DNA from: Primula veris
Taxonomy: Eukaryota; Streptophyta; Magnoliopsida; Ericales; Primulaceae
Assembly: GCA_963682055.1 (NCBI GenBank)
Contig: OY821749.1
Coordinates: 31,875,631 to 31,939,630, forward strand
Direction: 5' to 3'
Length of the DNA: 64,000 bases
This document shows positions 25,201 through 37,420 of the stretch, one piece after another (the stretch's first letter is position 1; the number at the start of each line of letters is the position of its first letter). The position numbers were made by a program, and so were the translations under genes. The notes under the pieces are model-generated. The model worked only from the letters and a program-made list of their open reading frames with translations. It ran no database searches and had not been told where the DNA came from.

Positions 25201-27454
25201 CAGCTAACGAATTTTTGAAATCTGCTGGACAAAAAATCAAATTTAAATAACTTAAAGAAGATCAACTTAGTATAATACACATCTTGTAAGTAAAACTGTA
25301 AAAACAAACGTTTTTTGGAAGACACAATTTAACGATCCATCTATGGTTCATTTTTAGTTTGTTAGTGGTTGTGTCCACAAACATTTTGTAATTTTTGATT
25401 TGCAGAAATTGCAGAGTAGTAAGTAATTAAACAACAAAAAAGGTTCAATCAATCTTATTAATAAAGTTTGAACTCGGAAATATCAGGGAAAATATGCATG
25501 CAAAATATGCTATTTTGACTAGGTATTAAAAAGAGGAGATATAAAGGTAGGGTTATAAGGAGAAAATTGGTAAGATATGAGCTCATTTTCCTTTCAAATG
25601 AGGTATAGAATGGTTTTTTGCTAGCTTCTGTTTGCCTCCAGCCTTATGGTTATACTAGTAAATACAGTCACACGTTGTGTGTTCTGCCCAGTGTTCGCGT
25701 TTTTTTAAAAATAAATAAATTAAATAGTTAGTTCTTAACAGTTTTTTTTTTCAAATTTTAAAAGTATTTTCGAAATTTCACATATGTGGGTAATTATTAA
25801 AAGTTTTGGGATTTTTTTTCCTGAAAAAGTAGAGCACTTTGACAGCCTTAAAAGTAATTGATTTTTTTGTGGGTTAACTTATTATAATATAATAGATTTT
25901 GACTGTGATAACTAATAAGTTGTAATTCCGGATATTTTCTCGTTTGTCCTCTGGAAATTTGCTTTGAATATTATGTCAACATGAGGGCAGTGTTTCAAAC
26001 TGTTTCCTGGCTTTCTGCATTTAATTAAAAAAAATCCATTCCTGTAAAAAATATAATGAAATGCTATTTTGACTTCATTTATCTAATAATTAACGTTAGT
26101 TGCAAAAGGACGGCTCGATTATGCCTTAAATAAATCTCGAAAGATTTGATTGATTATCCATATTTTTGTAAGAAAATAAAGTAAAAAGTACAGTCATGAT
26201 AAATGATAATATCAATTATAGTTAGGCCCGGCCTTTCTAGGAAATTCATTTTATTATAGAGAAAATAGCTTATTAATTGAGGCAATTTTTGCAGAGTTGG
26301 GGGCACGAATCTCATAAGGGATTCAAAGGAACTAAATTAGCGAACCAATGCAATTATAGGTTGGTAATCCATTTCATCTAAATTGTAAACTTTTCAATAT
26401 TTGTTTTACTGTGCAACACTTCTTTCAATCATTAACATCTTTTCTTCTCAATTCATGCAGATACAAGATTTATATCGAAGGAAATGCATGGTCTGTAAGC
26501 GAGAAATATATTGTCGGTTGTGGTTCTATGAGCTTATTCGTACAGTCTCGGTACTATGATTTTTTCTCTAGAAGTTTAGTACCTACGGTTCACTATTGGC
26601 CCATAAACAAGGAGAACAAATGCAAATCCATTAAATTTGCGGTCGATTGGGGAAATAAAAATACAGAAAAGGTGTCACTCTTCTACCAATTCTAACAATT
26701 AATATAGACCGGGTTACAAGTTTTACTCATGTTACTCAAAAAAAGTTGAACTCTCATTTCATCCTTGAGAGGTGTAGTACTTGTTTATGATTGATACATT
26801 TTTAATGTGTCACTGTCACATATATCGCAACCCCACCTACCCTAGTTATCGAAGATCGAAATAGTGTAGTAGAGTGTTTCTGATATTAGCGTGTAAACGA
26901 GCTAGCTAAATTGTTCTAATAATGGAACTCTTTAAACCAGCTTAAACCTTCCAGATTATTTAAAACAATCAAATTAACTTACAGTTGGAATGCGAATCCC
27001 TAGCTGGGGGTTCATGGATTTGAAAATATATAGCAGAAGAAATACAATTTGGTACTGGTACCTTGTTTCTGAAAAAGAAATAATTTTTTTTTACAAATTT
27101 TCTTCACAGGCACAGAAAATCGGAGCAGCCGGAAGCAGATTTATACAAGAAGATCTAGATATGAAGAATGTATATGACTATATGTATCACTTATTGAGAA
27201 GCTATGCAGAACTCTTGAAATATAAGCCAACAATACCAGAAGGTGCTGAGAAGATGTGTTTGGAAAATATGGCTTGCAATGCACCAAAGCTAAAGAAACA
27301 ATTCATGGTAGAGTCGATGGTAAAATTACCGTCATATACATACCCATGTTCCATGCCAACTCCATATAATGCAAGTGAGCTACGTAATTTTTTTGAGATG
27401 AAAGAAAACTTCATCAAGCTAGTAGAGACGTGGCAGACCTTAGGTAAGGTTTGA
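22250..27454 (+). CDS. GT90/DUF821 O-glucosyltransferase (rumi/CAP10-like), possibly defective
   Basis: Exons I can place: 22250-22405, 23498-24042, 24302-24491, 26461-26671 and 27110-27454. Exon 1 gives a type II membrane anchor (hydrophobic TTAFLFIVFIFIGTLVLS, about residues 30-47). Exon 2 begins the catalytic domain (TCPHYFHWIQEDLRPW, DIMFQMNDRP, IVFPDWSFWGW). Exon 3 has PEINIGPW and RERYAYWKGN. The last two hold YIEGNAWSVSEKYI, KFAVDWGN and the C-terminus. Plant members are Golgi/ER sugar transferases. Exons 1, 2 and 3 join in frame. Between HIYDV (24491) and YKIYIEG (26461) the family normally has about 22 residues including a DW...QC motif. I found no such short exon in the 1.97-kb intron, and direct joining shifts the frame. 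This copy may be a pseudogene, or a small exon has escaped me. Confidence 0.75.
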
Positions 27455-28019
27455 GTGACGATAATTTGTGTGGACTTTATGAAGTTCGTATAGAGGAACC
27501 TTTTTTATTTGAAATACAGATAATAAATGGAGAAATGTTATAATGGAATTGCAACTGTACAATTAGATGCATTTCTGAATACCGGAATCCATACTCTAGA
27601 ATTTCAAACAGAAAATAGTTCTATAATTTTTGGAGCTTCTGCTAAGTTAACTCAATTTACCAGAAAATAACTAGCCTGCAATTTCCTTTTAAATTCATCA
27701 ATAATCCATCTTTTAACCTATATAACAGCATTCGCTAATAGTAGTGAAATCAAGACACAGGCTCAAGCTCTACATGATCACATTGCCTATCATACAAAGT
27801 TAGGTAAAGAAAGACTTATTAGCTTTATACTTTTTCCATACATGGACAAAAATACCCTTTTTTCCTCATGAATATTTGTAGAAGAATGTATCTAATAGAA
27901 AAAATTTGAGTTTGAGAAATAAGCGTAAGACGAGGCTTGAAAGAGAAGAGAAGAAAATCCCAAAGCGCCTTGATATAGTGACCAGGCAATTATATATGTG
28001 TATCAGTGTATGCCACTGA
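27455..28019. other. GT90 3' flank, third copy of the duplicated tail
   Basis: 27455-27610 matches 2229-2385, and 27640-28010 matches 3284-3620 and 21263-21530. It runs up to the stop codon of the PIP5K gene on the other strand, so it also holds that gene's 3' UTR. No separate gene is seen. Confidence 0.55.
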
Positions 28020-31000
28020 TTAACTGTCTTCGTAAAATATCCTAGTTATAAAGTCTCGAAATCGCCTCGAGTATTGCCTTGGATCGACAGCCGAGATCGA
28101 TGTGGGATCGTATTGCATGGATTTGTATGCATGCTCAAGTTTCTTTGTAATGTCATAGTCTTGTAATATATCTATGATCCCAAAGAACATCACCACATCA
28201 TAATATTCCCCAGTTGGTTCACCTATTATTTGTAGCTCAGAACCCGACTTCCTCTCTGTTCTTTCACATCTCGCGGGCATGTTCATGCCTAGCTTTATAC
28301 TTGCCCACCTGCATACATGGTTAACACATCTTATCTGTATATTTTAATGAATAACAAAATTTGTTATTCAAATTTGTTGTTTTGTTATACAATTTTTTCT
28401 CACGTAAAATCCAGATGTATAAAGTCGAAAGGCGCCAGAACTTAGGTTCAACTTAGGCGCCCTAGGGTCAGCCCTAAACATAATACATGATACTTTTATC
28501 TTACGATTATTGATTAGTGTTGGATAATTACCCTGCTGGATCTAAAAGTAGTTGATCCACATCTGCTCTTGAAAGACAAGGAATTGATGACTCAGATTCT
28601 TGGTCACTATCATCTGAGACAAGAAAAAAGATGGATAAACATTAGATTATGTAGTTTCATATCATTTTATAATTGATTTAATTAGTTAATGGGAAGAAGT
28701 CTAACCAATAGGAGTTTGAGTACCGGATGGGCTACGATGGTTAACAGTTGATGTGTCGATGAAATGAAGGCCAACTAAAAGGCTATAATCCATAATCCTT
28801 TCTTGTTCCAGAAAATCACAGTCTCTATCAAGTTGCCTGCAAATTGGATGTAAAATTGGGAAACAATGATTTTCTTGTTTCTTACCTTGTGAAGTTTTTA
28901 CGGCATGATAAATCTAAATGATTTTACAGTGTTAATTCACGACAACAACTTGGTCGGTGATGTTCCTTACTAGCTTGTGGCCACTGGTGACACACAATTG
29001 ATCGTTATAGATTTTAACTGATCATTGCAACCAATTATGGAATGGTAAATTGTTTCTTCTTGATCTTTGGACCTCACAATGAATCTGAAGCTTTACTGTG
29101 TATTTTGCGACAATCTCTATATTCAGTCAAAAAGAAAATGAGCACATTTTTTGACAAGTTGGGTTTCCAGTGAAATAATAAAAATCTGCATCCATTTCTT
29201 CGACGAGAAGGTGAACTCGACGACTACTCAAGATCTCATCCATTTTCTATTAGATAATCAGCAAAACTCTATTTCTTTGTGAAAAGCGACAGAAACCTAC
29301 AATATATCCATACTCCACTCCAAAGGCTTGAACTGATTTGGAAAGATTTTAAATGTATTCACTATGCAAAATCACCGTTTTTCTTATCTCATTCTCCTAT
29401 TCACTTGAAAAATCCTAGTTTCACATAAATAATCAAATTTATCTGTACCTTCGAAATTCTTGGAACCATGTTCTTTGCAATCTGAATACGTAATTAAGAT
29501 CAAGGTCCTTAAGGATAGTTGTTGCATCTATCTCAGAATCTGGCTTGTCCGTGATTCGGCCAAGTGAAGAACCTTTCAAGTCAAATCTTCTATGAATACT
29601 GTATTCTGAACAGAACAGGTTCCCCATGATAATAAACCGTACCTAAATTAAATCAGTAATACTGATCTTTTAGTAAGTCCGCGTGTTTTATTAAAAAAAA
29701 AAAGAAGATAATGTATCAACCAAAATTTCAGTTCTGATATAATACCTTCTTTTGGGCAGGACCATTTAGCTTCACACAGTGCAGGCCATAAAATTTGGTC
29801 ACCATTGTGTTTTCAAATGCTCGAACATGATTATAATATGCCGAAAGCATCCTGAGGAGCACCTATTAAATGAAATTTCAATTTTATACAAGGTTTAGGC
29901 TCCATTTAGCTATACCCACAGTTAATTTATGCTCTTTTAGGTTGTGATCATGACCCCTTAAGTTCTTTATTTAGCTTTCATAGGCACAAATATCAACAGA
30001 TAGATATAACAACTTGAAGATAGAAAATGATCTCATACATATATGTATAAAGAGACAAAAGAAAAGGGAAATGTGACTCACCTTAGCTTCACCTTTCTTC
30101 ATCGTTTTTATCATATATCTATCATCAGTCGTTAAGTAAAAAAAACTTCCGCTTTTTCCTGGAGAGGATAGTTCTCGTAAAGCGTCGTTCCCACAAATCG
30201 ATAGCATATAGTCAGCTGCATCCACCTTGAATAACTTCCTCAGAGTCCTATATTCAAGTTGGTAATGTAAAGAACAAAAACATAATCACACCTCTTTGTA
30301 ACAATATACTTGTTCTATCTTAAGTATTAGAATAGAGAACTTGTTGAAAATTCTGGATATTTATGATTTTCAGTTGTAATTATCTACTGTATGGAACTAA
30401 GTTAACCTGAAAACTAGAGGGCAATAGTCCTTCCACCGAAACTCGATGGACTGGTGGGGAGGAGTGTATTTCGATCCCTCAGGTGGAAATTTCGTCCAAT
30501 ATTTTTCCCTCGGATCAAATGCTGAAGCCTTTAGATCAAGTGTCGGAGTAGGACCGGGTCTTCCAACAGAATGCCTACATTAGATGTCAATATCACATCA
30601 TTGTGAAAGATTTTCCGGTAAGGAAAATATTTGTTGCACTGAAACTATGCTACAAAAAGATGACCCAAGAACTGAACTACAGATTCAGAAATTTCAATTC
30701 AGTCATTCGGATCATCTTTTTGTTGCGCAGACACAGACTTGGCATAAATATGACTTCTCTTTAGGTAATAATTTTTTTCTAATCAAAAAACTTGTTTGAG
30801 TGGTGTGGCATTACTTCTTACCTGATCCCTAACTGCAAATTCAACATAAGTTCATAATTCTTATGCCCTTTCGAAATTGTCTCCCCTTGTTTCTTCACTA
30901 CTTTCGGTATTCTCAACGGGCTTCCCCTCGTACTCCCCTCAACTGACAAGTTCCTATCAGAATTATCACAAATAGAATCCGTCGTACCCTCCATCATACG

Positions 31001-31945
31001 CATTCTATTAAGTTCCTTATTCGCCCCCGCCTCTAACCTACCGTCCACACTCATCCTACGTGGCCTAACATTCGAATCCACCGCCTTCGACGATCTCCAA
31101 ACCGCTAGCTTCTTTTGCGAAGGCACTATAGAAACTTTCTCATTGGGACAAATTTTACAATCTTTCAAACCAACATTGTACACCTCTTGTGGGTCCCACT
31201 CGAAAGTCCCTTCCGATGATATCCCCGATGGATAAAAGGAACCGTTTTGTTCGTTCGAATCTTTGCTCCAATTACCAACATAAAAGCTCCCATTTTCCCA
31301 CCTATAAGTTCCATTCCCTTTAGGTAAACCATTTTCCCAATGCCCATCATACCTATTCCCATTGATCCAAACAAAGCTACCTTTTCCACAAATATCACCA
31401 TTTCTCCAATCACCAACATAATAGTTCCCATTTTTCCATTGGTACCTACCATGACCCTCTTGTAACCCTCTACACCATTCGCCATCATATGAATCGCCAT
31501 TCACAAAACTCTTAATGCCATGTCCATGTTTCAGATTCATCGTCCAATAGCCACGATATGTTTCTCCATTAGGCTCCATATAAGTACCTTTCCCGTCCAT
31601 ATACCCACTCTTGAACTCCCCTTCGTAAACTGCCCCTGAAGGCCAAATAAACTTCCCTTTTCCCGTAGTCTTACCGCGTGACCACTCACCTATGTATGTA
31701 CACCGATCTGTCCATACATATTTTCCTGTCCCATGGGGAAAATTTTCGCACCATTCACCGGTATAGTAATCCCCATTGGATAATACGCGGTCTGCATTGT
31801 AAGTTTCATCGGGTTCACCAGGATATTCTTCTTGTATTTCTTCTTCATCGTCCACGTGTGCCACATGGGTTGAACCGAATAGGCTGTGGGCCCGCTTCTT
31901 AGCTGCGGCTTGGGTTCTACGTACCGTTGCTTCCCATGCTTTCAT
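28020..31945 (-). CDS. Phosphatidylinositol 4-phosphate 5-kinase, MORN type (type B)
   Basis: Eight exons on the minus strand: 31945-30822, 30574-30407, 30247-30082, 29862-29746, 29642-29449, 28836-28706, 28613-28532, 28308-28020. They sum to 2271 nt, exactly 756 aa plus stop, the usual size for plant type-B PIP5Ks. Exon 1 encodes eight tandem MORN motifs (YxGEW...G.G.Y.W, about residues 55-245), typical of the plant enzymes and linked to membrane or activity control. The lipid-kinase domain follows: [11 protein letters not shown] (ATP lysine), [24 protein letters not shown] (catalytic Asp) and activation loop [11 protein letters not shown]. The Glu in that loop fits PI4P 5-kinase specificity. 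It makes PI(4,5)P2 at the plasma membrane, for trafficking and polar growth. The N-terminus ([11 protein letters not shown]...KKRAHSLFG) resembles the Arabidopsis PIP5K4/5/6 group. All sites I read are GT-AG. Confidence 0.95.
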
Positions 31946-33597
31946 CTTGAAATCTCTTTCTCACTAAATTTCTCTCTTCTTTTTTTGTCTATGTTTACTC
32001 AATATTGCATATTATTTTCCTCAAATTTTGGGTCCATGTGTTCCATATGTTTCGTTAACATGAACACAGATTGTGGTTGTGTAATGAATGGAGAAAGCTT
32101 AACAACTTTATTTTTATTTTCACTGGACATGAATCCCTCTCTTTCTCGAGTATACACAAAACACAAGCTTTAATTAAATTCTATTACATTTTGTTACTTG
32201 GTCAACCATAATTGTACATAATCACATAACAAAATAGATGGACGCACGTATAATGAGTCATGTCATATATACCCTTTTTAATTTGAATATATTTACAAAA
32301 TGAAACATAAAAAAATCAATTTACTAATAATGTTTCTAGTTATTTTCAACGAAATGTATAAATTAAGAGATTTGACAATTTGAGTTTTTAGACTTGGTCT
32401 TTTTTTTTTCATGCGCTAAAAAAGCTATAGTCTCACACTTGGAGGGATAAGAGTAACTAAAAACTACCAATACAATTACCAAAGTTGTAGTTAATTGGTC
32501 TCAAAAATTTCATTTATTTTTGCTTAGCTAGCTTCAAATGTTTATTTTATCATGCTATTAAGTATTAACAATGTCTAATTAAAAAAAAACAATGTCTAAT
32601 TATATAGTTGGGTGGGTACGTATGAGAAACGGAACTGGAGTTGTTGTTGTTAAATAAAAATCCAGTTGTTGCAATTATTTGTCAATTTCACAACATACTC
32701 AAGTCAACTAATAAAATATTTAAAACCTTGTAATGTTGAACACACGATAACGGTATTTTTTCCAACGTAAATACACTACAAGAAAAAGTAAATTTAGTAT
32801 CATAATTTTTTTTAGGTTATATTATTAAAGTGGGTGGTGCAACAGTTTAGCAACATAATTCATGGTACAGTTCATGCAATGTAGCTACTAGCTAACTGTA
32901 AATTACGAGTTTGAGATTATGAAGGGATTTTTCTATCAAATGTCATTTTAAGACCAGGTTAATCACCATTTGAAGCAAATTTTGTTCTAATTTTCGAAGA
33001 AACAAATTGCCACTTATAAAATTAGTCATCTTGGTTTCTTTTTTACAGCTTTCTCGACTTGACATTTCAAATCGTATAGCTCATGGACTGTACGTAGCTA
33101 GTATTTATTGCAAATTAGTTTGAGATTGTGAATAGATTTTTTATTTATCAAAAGTCACTTTATTCGTGATGTTACAGATCAATAACGGAAAAAAAAAAAA
33201 ATGATGTTTAGTACCATGTAGTATTGACAAACAATTTACTATCCGACTTTTAAACTTTAACGATTTGGGTCACATCTTATCAATTTTCGTTAAATTAAGA
33301 AACTAATGTTTAACAAAATAACAAAATTGTAGTCATGTTATCTTACCGGTTACATAATGAGTGCAATTGCGTAATTATACATCAAAAATAGATCTCCAAA
33401 TATGAGATATAGTGAGTGCAATTTTATCATTTATGTTGTCGGACCCTTAATTGGATCAAAATTAATAGGTTCAGGACCAGATTAGTAAAACTTAAAATTG
33501 GATACCAAATTTATAAAAGTCAATAGTAAATGGTATTAAACATATTTTTTCCCATAAATAACTAATGTTTCCCTCATATACTCTTAATAAATACGCA
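31946..33597. other. Intergenic, PIP5K upstream region
   Basis: AT-rich with no supportable gene. The part next to 31945 is the expected 5' UTR and promoter of the PIP5K gene. A lone CACTACAAGAAAAAG at 32774 looks like one end of a CACTA transposon, but I found no matching opposite end. Confidence 0.4.
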
Positions 33598-33869
33598 CTC
33601 CGTCCCTAATTAAGTGTCCACTATTCCACTATTCCATATTGGGATGTCTCACGATAAATGTCCGCTTTTTCAATATGATAATTATAATGTAATAAATTTA
33701 CTCTCTTACACTTTATATATTTACCATTCATAATTAAAGCAAAAACAATTTTTAGGGAAAAAGTTAACCGTATTAACTTTAAGTATGATATTTATAAGGG
33801 CAATATTGTTAATTTATTTCTCAAAAATTAATAATTTATAAGAGAGACACTTAAAAAGGACGGGCGGAG
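33598..33869. mobile_element. Stowaway-like MITE
   Basis: A 272-bp element with inverted ends: left CTCCGTCCCTAATTAAGTGT, right (reverse strand) CTCCGCCCGTCCTTTTTAAG, continuing with GTGTC. The CTCCGTCC end is characteristic of plant Tc1/mariner MITEs. TA follows the right end; the left TA is not exact. Non-coding, AT-rich core. Confidence 0.8.
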
Positions 33870-33989
33870 TAAGAACTAAAGTTATTTATATTATTATTTT
33901 TCATGATGTTAGTGATAAATATCGAACTCTTTACATTTGAATCTTTAGTTATATAATATAAAAATTGAATTAGAATAAAATAATAAAAA

Positions 33990-34006
33990 GCTGGAATAGC
34001 TCAGTT

Positions 34007-34039
<33 letters not shown>

Positions 34040-34063
34040 GAGGTTCGACCCCTCCTTCTAGCG
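33990..34063 (+). tRNA. tRNA-Asn (GTT)
   Basis: A 74-base cloverleaf with no intron. The acceptor stem GCTGGAA pairs with TTCTAGC, with one G-T pair, and is followed by discriminator G. The D arm is GCTCAGTTGGTTAGAGC. The anticodon loop is CTGTTAA with anticodon GTT between TGTGG and CCACA. The T arm is GGAGG-TTCGACC-CCTCC. Box A and box B are present. It matches the standard plant nuclear tRNA-Asn except for the T-loop base giving TTCGACC. Confidence 0.96.
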
Positions 34064-34064
34064 C

Positions 34065-34074
34065 TTTTTTTTTA
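34065..34074 (+). terminator. Pol III terminator of tRNA-Asn
   Basis: A long T run starts two bases after the tRNA 3' end, the normal stop signal for RNA polymerase III. Confidence 0.85.
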
Positions 34075-34084
34075 TTATTTATTT

Positions 34085-34240
34085 TAGGGCCGGGCGAAAA
34101 ACCGTAAAACCAAGACCGAAAAAACCGGTCCGGTTCGGTCCAAAAAATAAAAAGACCGAAACCGAAAAAAAGCTAACAAAAAAATATGCTCGGTTTCGGT
34201 TTTGCCAAAAACCGAAACGGACCGGACCGAAATTTATTTG
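34085..34240. repeat. ACCGAA-rich inverted-repeat element
   Basis: GC-richer island in AT-rich DNA with many ACCGAA/TTCGGT words in both orientations. Examples are CCGGTCCGGTTCGGTC near 34126 and CGGACCGGACCGAA near 34217, with CGGTTTCGGTTTT between. It can fold back on itself. It resembles ends of plant non-autonomous DNA transposons, but boundaries and target duplication are not clear. Confidence 0.5.
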
Positions 34241-35208
34241 TTAAGTAACACGTCATTATTCCATTTGATGTAGAAAATGACACGTAAGTTAATTACAAAA
34301 AATTGTCCCTTTCTTTAAATAAATGCTTTATTAGGTTGCCATAGCTTTATATGTTCAAGTAACAGTTCTCTTGTTTTATAAAAACACTAATTATTTCATA
34401 GTATTGAAAAGAAATTCTGAAGATATTGATAACAAAAAATTAATTTACGACTAACTATACCATTATAAGCATACTTGATATATTGATGTTTTTTAAACAG
34501 TTTTGTTTATAATAATAACAAAAAAAAAAAAAAACTAATTTACCTTTTCTTTTATTTGAAAAAAGTTTCATATATAAATGGTAAAATTAGTCTTAGAAAA
34601 TGGTATAATGCCACCTATCATATAAGAGTTGTATGATTAAGTTAGAAACGGGTATAAAAATAGCATTTATACATTACTTTTATATTGTTCTTTTGAGGAC
34701 ACTTTTTCACTTATGCCCAACTGCACAAGACTCGGTGTTGATGCGAACGCTCGCCAACCATTAATTATTCTGGAGCTGGCAGGGTACAAATCGTGTTTGG
34801 AATAGGTTTGAACTTTTGCTCGAAACGGATCAAATTTGATAGATTCACCTTCGGAAACAAGAAGTTTCGGGCCTATCACATTAGTCATTTACTTTGCAAT
34901 AAGTACTCTGTTTTCAAACGGGTATTTTTTTGATCACCCCCTCTTTTATGTGGAAAATCAGTGTTCCGCGAATATTTATCGACGACTTTGCATAAGTGTT
35001 AGGTTCTATAAATGATAGATTTATGTCTTGATTAGGGTGTAACCCTGATGAGTGATGCCATTTATGAGCATAAACAGTCTTCTCTATAGATTCTTTACAT
35101 TTTTATACAATTTGAGAAGCACTATTTATTGTATTTTGGTTATGCTACACATTTTTTTAACTCAAGGATTAAGACTAATTTGCACGGTTGTAATTACGTC
35201 AAAGTAGA
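34241..35208. other. Intergenic DNA
   Basis: No supportable gene. A 73-codon minus-strand ORF (34667-34888) has no family I recognise and lies alone. The rest is AT-rich, with homopolymer runs near 34520. Confidence 0.4.
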
Positions 35209-35843
35209 ACTGTAAATGAAACGAAACGAACCGAACAAGACTCTGTTCATGTTCAGTTCATGAACTAAAACCCTTGTTCATGTTCATTTAAATACGAACG
35301 AACATGAACCGAACATTTGACGAGCCGAATACGAGTTGTTCGTGAATATCTAATTTCTTCCAAAACATTTAATAATTGAAAAAATATATATTTTTCTTTC
35401 TTTTTAAAATATATTTTAATTTTATCAAATATTACTATATTATTAACTAGGATAAATTAGTTCATATATAAATTTAAGGTTATATATTGTATAAATTATT
35501 TTTTATATACGTATGATTACTTTAACGAGGTGAACACTTAACGATAAAATCGATGACTGTATTTATAGTATGATGAAATAAATTACCATAATAAGTTTAA
35601 AATAATACAAACATATCATTTATATTATTATAGCATAAATAAGTTTATTAATTGTGTAGTGATATTAGTTTTTGTTACATCATTAATAGATTTATTTTTT
35701 TATTTTATCAAAATTTATATATATAGTTACACGAACACGAACTTAGACGAACCGAACAGAGACATGCTCATGTTCAGTTCACTAACCGAACATTAACCGA
35801 ACCGAACACGAACGATTTCACAAACATCTCATCTCATTTACAG
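35209..35843. mobile_element. Non-autonomous DNA transposon with GAACCGAAC-rich ends (hAT-like?)
   Basis: The left end ACTGTAAATGAAACGAAACG and the right end (reverse strand) GCTGTAAATGAGATGAGATG are inverted, and both lead into stretches of GAACCGAAC/GTTCGGTT words. The AT-rich core of about 370 bp has no ORF. Ends of this type are common in plant hAT-like MITEs. I could not find an exact 8-bp target duplication, so the family call is tentative. Confidence 0.55.
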
Positions 35844-36240
35844 CCATACATACAATAACTAAAAAATAAAAATCTTACTATATTACTACTTCCGTTACTA
35901 TTTAATTATCCAATACAAAACTACGTGCAATTTTGATCGGTCAAGAACTTGTATCAAAATTGTCGGAATGAAAACTTTCAAAAGTTGATCATATAGTTCA
36001 AATGTTAAATTTTATGATTAGATTTTAAAAAAATCATTTCGAGAATTTTGATACAAGTTATAAGCCGCTCAAAAATTATATAGTTACATGAACACGAGTT
36101 TAGACGAACCGAACAGAGACATGCTTATGTTCAGTTCACTTAATAAACGAACACTATATTTAACCGAACCGAACACGAACGATTTTATAAACATTTTATC
36201 TCATTTACAACCCTACGTACAATAACTAAAAAATAAAAAA
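35710..36240. repeat. Tandem duplication of the transposon end, MITE between
   Basis: 35710-35880 and 36070-36240 are close copies (shared GACGAACCGAACAGAGACAT, ACCGAACCGAACACGAACGA and ACAATAACTAAAAAATAAAA). The second is about 358 bp downstream. The MITE at 35886-36080 lies between them. Confidence 0.75.
35886..36080. mobile_element. Stowaway-like MITE, copy 2 (reverse orientation)
   Basis: Reverse-strand relative of 8610-8820. Shared blocks include ACTACGTG, AAGAACTTGTATCAAAATT and CAAATGTTAAATTTTAT. The right end is eroded. Confidence 0.7.
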
Positions 36241-37420
36241 CTTACTATATTACTATATTTAAAAAAGAAAGGGGAGTATCAGGCAAATATGAGATGATGG
36301 GGACCGTATTGGAAGGTAATGGGAGACAATTTTGACGAATCAAATATAAAATTCAATACTTGCAACCTGTCCAATATTTGGTCAGTACCAATTGATTCTC
36401 AACATGGCCATCATATAATCACATGTATATTATCTAAAATCTCAAGGATTTTGCTTGCCGGCCTTCACCTTTTTCATTTCTTTAAATTATGTGACAAAGT
36501 TATTATTCACCTCTTTAATAAAGACAATAGCTCCAACCCCCCCAACATTGCTATTTTTTTTAACTTTTTCATTTGAGTAAAATTTAGTTACGTTGTTATC
36601 CGAGTACTTCATGTAGTCCGTTCATGTCTTATAATCGTGTCGAATTGTTCACATATGATCAACTGTTGGTTAGTGGCGGATCAGTTGATAAGGGACTCAA
36701 TTTTAAATTTTCAATATGAATGGCTAAATAGTTATTTTTAGTTTTAAAAAAAATTGCATCGTAGAAAATTGTTTTTTGAAAACATGGGGTTGTAACGTCT
36801 GTCAGCCCCCACCTAGCTCCTCCCTGGTCTTGGTACAATTCGGCGTGGGGTGAAACTATACTACAAGAAATTTTTATTAATTATCATTAGCATCACCCAA
36901 TTCAAAGTTAAAATATCAAAGTAGGGGAAACTTCAGAGAAAATTAACAAAAATCTCTTTTACAAAGTAAGATAAGCAAAAAGCATAAATATTTTAGTTTC
37001 AATACTTACATATCCATCAGTCCAAAAAAAATATAATTTTTTTAAGTTAAACAATTGATAAACAAACTATAAACACATCTACTTCTGTTCTTTTCTAGTG
37101 TAAACAAAATAACTACAGGTCAACAGAAACAAGTGTAAATTATAAACCATATCAATATACAACAATAAAATCTTCCATATCCCATTAATCAAATTAGCCT
37201 TTTACTTATACATTACTCCAATATAAAATTTTCAAGATATCATTTATTCTATGCACCTCTTAGTTCACATATAAAGCCAACTAAAAGATTAATACAATAA
37301 TGCAAATGTTGTTGTCTCCCAGATTTGTATCTATTATTATTTGATTCTCTTTTTCTTTAATGTATGACTTTTATTATGTGTACTATTTTTGCCTGTCATT
37401 ATAATATCAAGTGAGGAAAT
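36241..37420. other. Intergenic DNA
   Basis: AT-rich, no gene supported. An 85-codon ORF (36319-36576) has no recognisable domain and a low-complexity end. ACTACAAGAAA at 36861 is another solitary CACTA-end-like word. Confidence 0.4.

Noticed and set aside
25361..25385. GGTTGTGTCCACAAA read as the missing GT90 exon (CVHK)
   Set aside because: Only three residues fit; a stop lies just upstream in that frame, there is no DW motif, and no acceptor/donor pair encloses it.
30971..32173. Other-frame ORFs over PIP5K exon 1 and its upstream region (31165-31500 minus, 31678-31902 plus, 31886-32173 plus)
   Set aside because: They are shadows of the MORN repeats or extend into AT-rich upstream DNA without any domain.
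34667..34888. Isolated 73-codon minus-strand ORF
   Set aside because: No family recognised, no splice partners visible, no regulatory context.
32774..36871. CACTACAAGAAAAAG (32774) and ACTACAAGAAA (36861) as the two ends of one CACTA element
   Set aside because: Both are in the same orientation, so they cannot be inverted termini of one element; the tRNA and other elements between them are unrelated.
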